Shown here in pieces: positions 54,533 to 64,000 of a stretch of 64,000 nucleotides of DNA. Numbering within the stretch: the first letter of the stretch is position 1; every line of letters starts with the position of its first letter. A program made the translations under genes and the position numbers. The DNA comes from Bacteroidia bacterium (GTDB lineage Bacteria; Bacteroidota; Bacteroidia; Chitinophagales; UBA2359), in contig JAUHXA010000001.1 of the NCBI GenBank assembly GCA_030427245.1, positions 1-64,000 of the forward strand, read 5' to 3'. Under the pieces are notes generated by a model that was given only the letters and a program-made list of their open reading frames with translations, searched no databases and had not been told where the DNA came from.

Positions 54533-55557
54533 TAATGGTCTAAATTTACCTCTGTCAAACCTTCCAAAAAGGCCTTCAAATCTTCTCTTTCCTGCTCTGT
54601 TAATTCAAAAGGACGAATGTGCGGACTTTTACTGACATGTGGTTTTCCACCCATTTCATAATGTCGAATCACCTCCTCGAGTGTGTTCAAACTGCCATCG
54701 TGCATGTAAGGAGCAGTTAAGGCGATGTTTCGGAGACTAGGTACTTTGAATTTAGCCATGTCGACCGAATCTCTGGTAATCAAAAAACGCCCTTCGTCCT
54801 TGTAGTGGATGTATAATCCATTGTTTTCGTAAGCATTGGAGGTAAAATTGAAGCCGCTGTGACATTGGGTGCAATTTGTTTTTTTCGATTGAAACAATGC
54901 AAGACCTCTTATTTGAGCAGGAGAGAATGCGTCTTTTTGACCTTCAAAATGGTACTGATCGTAAGGGCTATTGCCGCTTATCAATGTTTTTTGGAAAGCA
55001 GCTAAGGCACGAGTGATGGTAAAACCGCTTATTTCTCGATTGTATGCTTTTTGAGTCATTTCCACATATTCAGGCTGGTTTTTCAGTCGTTTTACCGCTT
55101 CCTTTAGGGTCAAATTCATTTCTGCGTGATCGGTTAAGGGCACCATTACTTGAAGAGCCAAAGTTCTTGCTCCACCATCTCTCAAAAATGCGGTGTTATA
55201 AGCCAAATTCATCAAAGGAGGCGCATTTCTTTTACCTAATCTTCCAGATACTCCCCTACTGAATTTTACCGTATCACTAAATGCCTTGCGAGGGTGATGA
55301 CAAGAAGCACAGGCAATGCTGCTATCGCTGGACAAAATGGGGTCGAAAAATAGTTTTTTGCCCAATGCCACGCTTTCTATGGTTAGGGGATTGTCATTTG
55401 AAATATTGGGCTCGGGAAATCCTTTAGGAACGGACAAGGGATAAGAGGAGACTTGTGAATGTACTTTCTCCGTTTTCTGTTGCTGACAGGCAGAAGAAAA
55501 TATTCCACAAAAAAGCAGAAATAGAAGCCCTAAACTGATGAGGTGTGTTTTTTTCAA
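54529..55557 (-). CDS. Di-heme cytochrome c peroxidase (MauG/CcpA-type), lipoprotein
   Basis: 342 residues. Lipobox FSSAC (Cys24), so membrane-anchored in the periplasm. Two c-haem sites: CASCH (83-87) with HPRKAFSD following, and CTQCH (229-233). Conserved DGSLNTLEEVIRHYEMGG near the end. It reduces hydrogen peroxide using a small electron donor, or acts in protein modification as MauG does. Stands alone; no donor cytochrome nearby. Confidence 0.93.
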   Translation of the reverse strand: MKKTHLISLGLLFLLFCGIFSSACQQQKTEKVHSQVSSYPLSVPKGFPEPNISNDNPLTIESVALGKKLFFDPILSSDSSIACASCHHPRKAFSDTVKFSRGVSGRLGKRNAPPLMNLAYNTAFLRDGGARTLALQVMVPLTDHAEMNLTLKEAVKRLKNQPEYVEMTQKAYNREISGFTITRALAAFQKTLISGNSPYDQYHFEGQKDAFSPAQIRGLALFQSKKTNCTQCHSGFNFTSNAYENNGLYIHYKDEGRFLITRDSVDMAKFKVPSLRNIALTAPYMHDGSLNTLEEVIRHYEMGGKPHVSKSPHIRPFELTEQEREDLKAFLEGLTEVNLDHY

Positions 55558-55714
55558 AAAAATCTATTTTTCTTTTACCGTTCTTTCTTTTTCCATGCAA
55601 CTTTTAGGCGTTTTTAGATACTTTTAGAGAGTAACCCAAAATGGAATAAAGAAGCAATAAAAATAGCTATAATTTTTGACTCTAAAATTACAGACAAACT
55701 AAAATCAACAAACG

Positions 55715-56401
55715 ATGAATCACATTCTTAAATTTTCGCTTTTTCTTTTTTTCACAAGCACTTTCTATTTTTCCTTGCAAGCTCAGCAACAAGCCGTTCC
55801 TTCTTTTGATGCCATACACGCTTCGGGCAATGTCGAAGTTTTATTGCAGCAGGGCGGCGGTGAGAGCGTAAACATTGAAGTTGAAGGAGTTGAAGAAGAC
55901 AAAGTAATGACCGAAGTCAAAGGGGGTATTTTAAAGGTACGTATCAAAGACGTTATTTACAACAAACACAAAAGTGCGAGGGTAGTGGTGACCTATAGAG
56001 ACCTTCGAGAAATCAAAGCACAAGCTGGGGCAAGAATTTATAGCCGTACAGCGATTAAAGGCGACCAATTAGAAATCAGAGCAGGAAGTGGCGCAAACGT
56101 TGCTTTGGAAATATGGGTGGATGTCGTAGAAGGACGTGCGGCTGAAGGTGGAGAAATCGAATTGACAGGTGAAGTGCATACCTTGAATGCTATTGCTTCA
56201 ACAGGAGGCTTGTTTTATGGTTATGGTTTGGAGGCTCAAGAGGTCTATGCTCGCTCCAATACAGGCGGAGAAATAGAGGTGAGTGCCAACAAACGTATTG
56301 ATGCCAAAGCAAATACAGGCGGCAATATCAGCTACAAAGGCAATCCTGTTCACAAAAATACTTCTACCCATTTGGGAGGTACGATTGATGGGCGAAATTG
56401 A
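55715..56401 (+). CDS. DUF2807 (GIN domain) exported protein
   Basis: 228 residues. Signal peptide ending SLQAQ, then FDAIHASGNVEVLLQQGGGESV, the entry of the GIN domain, followed by a long parallel beta-helix rich in Gly and Asn (NTGGEIEVSANKRI, NTGGNISYKG). GIN domain proteins of this phylum are surface or periplasmic and of unknown role, sometimes described as adhesin heads. No T9SS domain. Confidence 0.87.
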   Translation: MNHILKFSLFLFFTSTFYFSLQAQQQAVPSFDAIHASGNVEVLLQQGGGESVNIEVEGVEEDKVMTEVKGGILKVRIKDVIYNKHKSARVVVTYRDLREIKAQAGARIYSRTAIKGDQLEIRAGSGANVALEIWVDVVEGRAAEGGEIELTGEVHTLNAIASTGGLFYGYGLEAQEVYARSNTGGEIEVSANKRIDAKANTGGNISYKGNPVHKNTSTHLGGTIDGRN

Positions 56402-56436
56402 GTTTGATTATGAGAGGAATGAGTGTGAGGGATTGG

Positions 56437-57726
56437 TTAACCAATCTCTAAAACCCATTCCGTTCCTACTTTTCCTGTAATATACAATGCCGCATCGGTC
56501 AAATACATGTCCTCAATTTCAAAATAATTCAGAGTCCCACTCAAATCCGCATAATCCTCCACTTCAATGTGTTTCATTTCACGTTCCAAAAAAGCAGGGA
56601 GTTGTTGAAGTAGATGGTTTGCCCCTTCTTCCATTTTTTCATGCAGAAAATTTTGAAGGCTTTTTTGGGCGAGTCGGCTACCAAATTGAAGTAAGCGATC
56701 GCTCGACTCCAAAGCATAAGAAAAGTCGGTGATTTTGAGTTTTTTGGTAGTTTTATCGTATTCAGGAATTGCCATCATATAAGCAACACCTGCTAGCTTT
56801 TTGCTGAATACACCCCACTTTACATAAGCACTCAACTTAGATTCTGCTACTAATTGATTATCTTTTGTACCAAACTGAATGTATTCAATATCCAGCCATT
56901 GTTTACCCCTATCAAACTTAAAATGTTTATTTTGAAGTAATTGTGACAAGGCTTCAAAACCCACAATTGCAGTCGCATTTTCTCGTTTAGGGAGAATTTC
57001 TAAGTAGTTGTTGATGGTAAAATCAGGCAAGATGTGAGTTCCTTCGTAGCGGCTTACCGAAGGTGTGCCAAAAATGGCTTCGGGTTGTATAGGCATACTC
57101 AGGGTCAATTCAACATGTTCCTTTGCGACCAAAAAGGCCCCTACTTCCACCTTGTCCGCTTCCAGTTTCGCATCCAACCACCAGTCAAAATCATCATGTA
57201 AACCAATGGGGTCTCGTAGAATTTTCCAAGCATCCTCTACATAACTGTGAACGTTCAACTCTTTCGCCACCCACTCATCAATCTTTTGGGCAAAAGTATT
57301 AACCTGTACTTGAATAAATGGATATAAAATTCCCGCCAAACCAATCTTCATCACCACCATTTCCATATACGGTTTTTGTAGCCAATGAAAAGCACCCGAA
57401 GTTTGGGTTAATAGCTGCCAACTGCTGTTCAAAATGGGCTTGAGGCGGTATTCTACTTCAATGTCAAATTCCGTTTTATCCACTTGCGGTGTATAAACAT
57501 CAAAAACACCTAGCAATTGTTTTTTGAGTTTCATCTTTGCCCAAACATGCAATTTGGCGGTTAGTAGTAAGTAACCATCCTGTCCAATAACTTTGATGGG
57601 CGCAGTTTTGGTTACTTTCAAGTCTATCATATTACCACCTTGTTCATCATGCAACAGCGTTTCGTGAAAATATTCATTCGCCTGCTGTTCAATGACTTCA
57701 ATGGGGACTTTGATTTGTAGATTCAA
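56437..57726 (-). CDS. DUF4403 family protein
   Basis: 429 residues without a signal peptide in the form seen; starts MNLQIKVPIEVIEQQANEYF. Beta-rich, with ILPDFTINNYLEIL-like and VSRYEGTHILPDF segments, and an amphipathic end EREMKHIEVEDYADLSG. It resembles the DUF4403 group of lipid-transfer-like (SMP/tubular lipid-binding) proteins. It may bind lipid. Assignment is moderate. Confidence 0.68.
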   Translation of the reverse strand: MNLQIKVPIEVIEQQANEYFHETLLHDEQGGNMIDLKVTKTAPIKVIGQDGYLLLTAKLHVWAKMKLKKQLLGVFDVYTPQVDKTEFDIEVEYRLKPILNSSWQLLTQTSGAFHWLQKPYMEMVVMKIGLAGILYPFIQVQVNTFAQKIDEWVAKELNVHSYVEDAWKILRDPIGLHDDFDWWLDAKLEADKVEVGAFLVAKEHVELTLSMPIQPEAIFGTPSVSRYEGTHILPDFTINNYLEILPKRENATAIVGFEALSQLLQNKHFKFDRGKQWLDIEYIQFGTKDNQLVAESKLSAYVKWGVFSKKLAGVAYMMAIPEYDKTTKKLKITDFSYALESSDRLLQFGSRLAQKSLQNFLHEKMEEGANHLLQQLPAFLEREMKHIEVEDYADLSGTLNYFEIEDMYLTDAALYITGKVGTEWVLEIG

Positions 57727-57927
57727 TGAGGAATTGATTATTGGTGATTAGTAGATGGGTGACTGTTGGTGAATATTCAAAAACACTCACTAATATCACA
57801 AAGCCAAAGTTAGTAAGAAAGCATGGTTTGTAGTGATTGGTTATCTCCATTTGATTACTTTTGAAGTATAGAATTGAAGTACTGATAAAACTAAGGCACC
57901 CATCACAAGTCACCAACCCACCAATTA

Positions 57928-60364
<2,437 letters not shown>

Positions 60365-60976
60365 ATGAAGAAAAACAATAAGTCGGTTATTATTGGTGAA
60401 GTACCCGCTTTGGGTTTGGTCTTTGCAGATGTTTTGGCAGTTGGGGTACTGATTGTCTTGCTTCTGCTTGCCTACTCTTTTTTCTTCCAACCTGCACACC
60501 TTCAAACCCTTTATACTCGTACTCATCAAAATACTTTGCTCAATGAATTTGAAGGTGCTTTTGGGGCAGAAATTGGAGCAGGTAGTATCCGCAACGAAAT
60601 AGAAGGCAACCAAATTAGATGGGGTTTTCACTCCAATTTATTGTACGCCAATGGTTCAGAAGTATTGTCTGAAAGCGGAAGGCGAATTTTGAACCGTTGC
60701 AGCAAGGCATTGGAGCAGATTCCCGATAGTTTGTATCAGCAGATTCAAGTTATTGTTTTTACCAAAGGGGGGCAATTGCCAGACGAAAGTATCTTGAGAC
60801 GAGGTGGAATGAGCGATTATTTTGATTTGGCAGCCCAACGAGCAAAAAATACAACGAATTATTTGGTCAGAAACACACAAACGGTTTCAGCAAATCACTT
60901 CAATAGTTCTATGCAGCGAGTTGCAGCAAATGCTTTGGATGATAGAAAAGTGGAGATGGTGATTTATTTGCATTGA
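60365..60976 (+). CDS. MotB/OmpA-like peptidoglycan-associated protein
   Basis: 203 residues. One membrane segment (about 13-42) then a periplasmic part. From about 90 the layout (NGSEVLSESGRRILNRCSKAL, a VIVFTKGGQ strand, a later LAAQRAKNTTNYLV helix, DDRKVEMVIYLH end) is the OmpA/MotB C-terminal fold that binds peptidoglycan. The usual two conserved acidic or Arg positions are partly present. No motor or ExbB partner is adjacent. Confidence 0.7.
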   Translation: MKKNNKSVIIGEVPALGLVFADVLAVGVLIVLLLLAYSFFFQPAHLQTLYTRTHQNTLLNEFEGAFGAEIGAGSIRNEIEGNQIRWGFHSNLLYANGSEVLSESGRRILNRCSKALEQIPDSLYQQIQVIVFTKGGQLPDESILRRGGMSDYFDLAAQRAKNTTNYLVRNTQTVSANHFNSSMQRVAANALDDRKVEMVIYLH

Positions 60977-61143
60977 ACTGTCTAACAACATTCACCTTTA
61001 AATACAGATTTCGCAGATATTTCAGATGTTACAGATAAACAATCATTTGGATAGTTGAAATATTGGAATATAAAATTTTGATAAACAAAACTTTATGTCA
61101 AGAACATCGTAATGTAGGTTAAAATCTCTCACCACTCTATTTA

Positions 61144-61366
61144 GTGCCTGAACGGAAACTCACAGAGGGTTTATAATCAATGTATTGTAGTTGAAAAAAC
61201 ATTTGAACTTTTTTGAAAATCAAAGAACTGATATAAGTTCAATAAATTCCTAATAAATGATAGTCAGTTTGCTATGGAAATACAAAAATTGCCTTAAAAA
61301 GTTCGTTTATTTAAGTATTTAGTTATGTTTTGAAATTCAGTTAGTTAAGGGTTTCCGTTCAAGCAC
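61144..61366. mobile_element. MITE-like foldback element, copy 2 (223 bp, 6-bp target duplication)
   Basis: Same ends as copy 1 (GTGCCTGAACGGAAA ... TTTCCGTTCAAGCAC) and flanked by TATTTA on each side (61138-61143, 61367-61372). The right arm is nearly as in copy 1 (TTAGTTATGTTTT at 61319-61331, AAAAAGTTC at 61296-61304). The centre CAATAAATTCCTAATAAAT (61240-61258) is the exact reverse complement of that in copy 1 (353-371). The TAG stop of the histidine kinase is built from the TA of the duplication plus the element's first G (read on the minus strand). Confidence 0.85.
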
Positions 61367-63429
61367 TATTTACAGATGGTAAAGTAGAAAGTAGTGCCTT
61401 TCCCAAGCTCTGATTCCAGCCAGATTTTTCCACCATGTTGCTCTACGATTTTTTTGCAGGTAGCCAATCCAATACCCGTGCCTTCATATTGGTTTTTACT
61501 ATGTAGTTTTTTGAAGAGTAAAAAGATTTTATTGCAGTGTTCTGAAGCGATTCCTATTCCATTATCCGACACCGAAAATTGCCAATAATTACCTTTATCG
61601 ATTGCAGATATTTGAATAACAGGTGACGTATCAGGTTGTTGGAATTTTATTGCATTGGCAATTAGATTTTGAAATAGCTGCAACATTTTTGTTTCGTTGG
61701 CAATAAAATTTTGAGGAATGTTGGTGAAATGGATATTTGCTTTTTGTGTTCCAATGGTTTTTTGAAGTCCGTTAACTACCTTTTGAAGCAATTCTTTCAT
61801 ATTGAAGGTAGTAACGGTATGTGCCTGTGTATCAACAAGAGAATAAGTAAGCAAGTCGTTGATAAGCAAATCCATATTTTTAGCACATTGCTCTATGAAT
61901 TGCAAAAAGTCAAAAGCATCTTTGTCCAATTGTTTGGCATAATTATCTTTTAGAATCTCTACCAACCCTATAATCGTGAGTAAAGGTTCTCGAAGGTCAT
62001 GGGAGGCGATATAAGCAAAATTTTCCAATTGCATATTGGAGTCAATATACCTTTGAAGTTCTTGATTTTTTTCTTTCAGTTCTTTAGCTTTTGTCTCTAA
62101 GTTCAATAATATCTTTTTCTTTTCGGTAATGTCTTGAATCATCAAAACCCTGTATTGGAGATTGCCTTTTTTATCTCTTACTGCCGAAGCAGATACATGC
62201 CCCCATATTACCTCTCCATTTTTGGTGATGTATCTTTTTTCAAAGTTAGACTCACTATTATTTTGTGTATCAATCTCCTGAAAACTTTTGATATGTTTAT
62301 TCATATCTTCAGGATGCGTAATATCAAAAGCAGTCATATTCTTCAATTCCTCAAAGGAATACTGCAACATTCGAGAGAATTTATTATTCACATGATTCAA
62401 CACAAAACTCGAATAATTGCTAATAACGATTCCTATCGGACTCTCTTCAAATAAATTTCTAAACATGGATTCGCTTTGCCGAAGCTCCTCTTCCATTTTG
62501 ACTCTCTTGGTGACATCTCTAAAACTCCAAACACGCCCTACTATTTTATCATCTACCTTTTGAGGTTGCGAATACCTCTCAAAAACTCGCCCATCTTTAA
62601 AGTGTAAAACATCGAAACTAACAGCTGTAGGGTCACTATATAGTTCTCCTACTTTGGAAATAAATTGATCTGGATCTGTTAGTTGGGAAAGCACAAAATT
62701 TAGCCCTACCGCTTCGTTTTTACTGTAGGCCATTTCTACAGGCATTTTCCACATTTTAACGAACTGTTTATTGAAGCGAACCATTTTTCCATTTCCATCT
62801 GCAATCAATAAGCCATCGGCAGTAGATTCGATGGTTGCTTCTAACAAAGAAACAGATTCAGCAAGTTCTTGTGTTTTAATACTGTTCTCTATCTCTCGTC
62901 TTTTGACTAGTTCATCGGTTATTGCACGATTCAATTCTGATTCCAATCGACTAGAACATACCTTCAATACTGTCTGAATCAATTCGATATTTTCAATAGG
63001 CTTGGTATCTAAAACCGCAAGATGCCCAATCACCATTTTTTTATCATTGAACAATGGTATGCCAATATAGCTTTCCAATTCCCATTCCACTAAATCTACA
63101 TCTTTGGGAAATTTTGTTTGAATATCTTTTGGGTAAATTTTTATTTCTTCGTTGAACAGGACATGTTCGCAGGGGGTATGTGCAATAGAGTATTCATATT
63201 CTTTGACAAGGGATTCGCCTGTCCACAGCGACTTTGCTCTTATTTTGTAAGTATCACGAAAATACTCTCCAATTAAGACATACCTCACATTCAGATTTTT
63301 AGAGATGCTTTCTACGACTGTATCAAAGAAACTTCCTCCATGAGCAAGAGCAATCTCATAGAGAATATTGAACAATACTTTTTCAGAAGTATTGATGGAG
63401 AGAGAAGGTATTTGGGGTGAGTCAGGCAT
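61366..63429 (-). CDS. Orphan sensor histidine kinase (GAF-PAS-PAS)
   Basis: 687 residues, no membrane segment, so cytoplasmic. Order: GAF-like domain (about 20-165), PAS (about 195-310, IADGNGKMVRFN), PAS with PAC (about 320-436, TAFDITHPEDMNKH), coiled linker (440-465), HisKA with His477 in FAYIASHDLREPLL, and HATPase (about 575-687, NLIANAIKFQ, DNGIGI, GTGIGLATCKKI). No response regulator is nearby. Its final codon and stop lie at a MITE, so a few native residues may have been lost. Confidence 0.93.
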   Translation of the reverse strand: MPDSPQIPSLSINTSEKVLFNILYEIALAHGGSFFDTVVESISKNLNVRYVLIGEYFRDTYKIRAKSLWTGESLVKEYEYSIAHTPCEHVLFNEEIKIYPKDIQTKFPKDVDLVEWELESYIGIPLFNDKKMVIGHLAVLDTKPIENIELIQTVLKVCSSRLESELNRAITDELVKRREIENSIKTQELAESVSLLEATIESTADGLLIADGNGKMVRFNKQFVKMWKMPVEMAYSKNEAVGLNFVLSQLTDPDQFISKVGELYSDPTAVSFDVLHFKDGRVFERYSQPQKVDDKIVGRVWSFRDVTKRVKMEEELRQSESMFRNLFEESPIGIVISNYSSFVLNHVNNKFSRMLQYSFEELKNMTAFDITHPEDMNKHIKSFQEIDTQNNSESNFEKRYITKNGEVIWGHVSASAVRDKKGNLQYRVLMIQDITEKKKILLNLETKAKELKEKNQELQRYIDSNMQLENFAYIASHDLREPLLTIIGLVEILKDNYAKQLDKDAFDFLQFIEQCAKNMDLLINDLLTYSLVDTQAHTVTTFNMKELLQKVVNGLQKTIGTQKANIHFTNIPQNFIANETKMLQLFQNLIANAIKFQQPDTSPVIQISAIDKGNYWQFSVSDNGIGIASEHCNKIFLLFKKLHSKNQYEGTGIGLATCKKIVEQHGGKIWLESELGKGTTFYFTICK

Positions 63430-63577
63430 AAAATAATAAATTGACGAGTCATTATTATTTATTCAACAAGTATTGTGCCACTACAAAAACAGGGCTGTTT
63501 GTGCAAGTTTAGATTCAAATACGTTATTTTTTGGTAGAGAAAATGATTTTTACTTAACGATAGGTTTTAGAAACCGT

Positions 63578-64000
63578 TTAATCTATGACATAACCATTGA
63601 ATAAAAATCCTTCTTCCTCCTGCAATTTGGTGTAAACATTTGAATCTAATGGCCTTATCATGAATTCATCTGCAATAATATTGTCTCCCACCAAACTTAT
63701 TTTGATTCGATTATCAGGATGATGAACAGTGATAAGGTGATCGGCTCTTACCCAATCTTTGTAGATGTCCAATCTGTCTTTTGGGTCGTAGTAAATTTGA
63801 GCAACTTCGGCATTTTCAACATTGAATTGTTTGTAGCTAAAGTCAGGAAAAGCAGCGTGTTTGTCGTCGGATTTTACCCAAACAGAAATAAGATACAATT
63901 GACCAGCTTTGGCATTAGGTATTTTCCCTTCAAAAAGCACCATTTCGCCCGCTTCTTGCTGCAATGCTTTTTCGCCAAACAAAGCATCCGCATAATTCCC
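63578..64000 (-). CDS. Partial exported-type protein with a carbohydrate-binding-like jelly roll (cut by window edge)
   Basis: The reading frame is open to the window end; at least 140 residues are seen, beginning before GNYADALFGEK. Features: VLFEGKIPNAKAGQLYLISVWVKSDD, then IYKDWVRADHLI and IKISLVGDNIIADEF, a beta-sandwich pattern similar to CenC-like (CBM4/9) or discoidin-type modules; the C-terminus is short and carries no T9SS motif. Only the end of the protein is visible, so function is uncertain. Confidence 0.6.
   Translation of the reverse strand, partial: GNYADALFGEKALQQEAGEMVLFEGKIPNAKAGQLYLISVWVKSDDKHAAFPDFSYKQFNVENAEVAQIYYDPKDRLDIYKDWVRADHLITVHHPDNRIKISLVGDNIIADEFMIRPLDSNVYTKLQEEEGFLFNGYVID

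Overview
The window looks like a chromosomal segment of a Bacteroidota bacterium. The clues are: several proteins with C-terminal type IX secretion (T9SS) sorting domains, one of them carrying Cys-rich repeats of a type common in this phylum; candidate promoters with the phylum's TTTG / TAnnTTTG pattern; AT-rich intergenic DNA with long hairpin terminators; and many families typical of the phylum (DUF4230, DUF6913, DUF4403, DUF2807, DUF3089, YqaE lipoprotein). A Saprospiria-like or related lineage is my guess; nothing in the window fixes the genus. No rRNA, tRNA, CRISPR array or prophage was seen.

Layout. 1-5.5 kb: housekeeping (hemF start, YbaB, YraN, pyruvate kinase, then divergent acpP-fabF-rnc). 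6-17.7 kb: cell-surface glycan genes (YfhO-like membrane protein, two GT4 glycosyltransferases, a Wzx-type flippase, a GT39-like membrane transferase) mixed with small exported or regulatory genes (lipoprotein, DUF4230, acetyltransferase, FHA). 17.8-29 kb: M3 oligopeptidase, a 1109-residue Cys-rich T9SS protein, an Omp28-like T9SS protein, accA, DUF6913-dapA and an exo/endonuclease-phosphatase. 29.3-32.3 kb: CsbD plus DUF1328 stress-type genes, a cytochrome P450 and a pirin.

32.4-40.7 kb is the accessory core: a minus-strand set Mod (adenine methyltransferase) - AAA ATPase - DUF4276 TOPRIM-like protein - Res (helicase/nuclease). It resembles a type III-like restriction-modification system with an OLD/PARIS-like ATPase plus TOPRIM pair inserted between methyltransferase and helicase-nuclease, and its Res has a C-terminal HEPN-like extension. 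This is the best candidate here for an incompletely described defence system.

40.7-64 kb: thioesterase, TPR protein, a four-gene membrane/lipoprotein operon with a LysE transporter, an SDR, a fused enoyl-CoA hydratase/3-hydroxyacyl-CoA dehydrogenase, a DUF1016 nuclease remnant, a large BNR-repeat T9SS protein, small exported proteins, a di-heme peroxidase, DUF2807, DUF4403, ligA, an OmpA/MotB-like protein, an orphan hybrid-input histidine kinase, and a truncated exported protein at the end.

Two families of small non-coding foldback repeats were found. One is a ~224-bp MITE-like element present at 245-468 and 61144-61366, each flanked by an exact 6-bp target duplication and each placed at the stop codon of a gene. 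The other is a ~100-bp foldback at about 24572-24668 and 37858-37973, also just after stop codons, the second one lying inside the defence operon.
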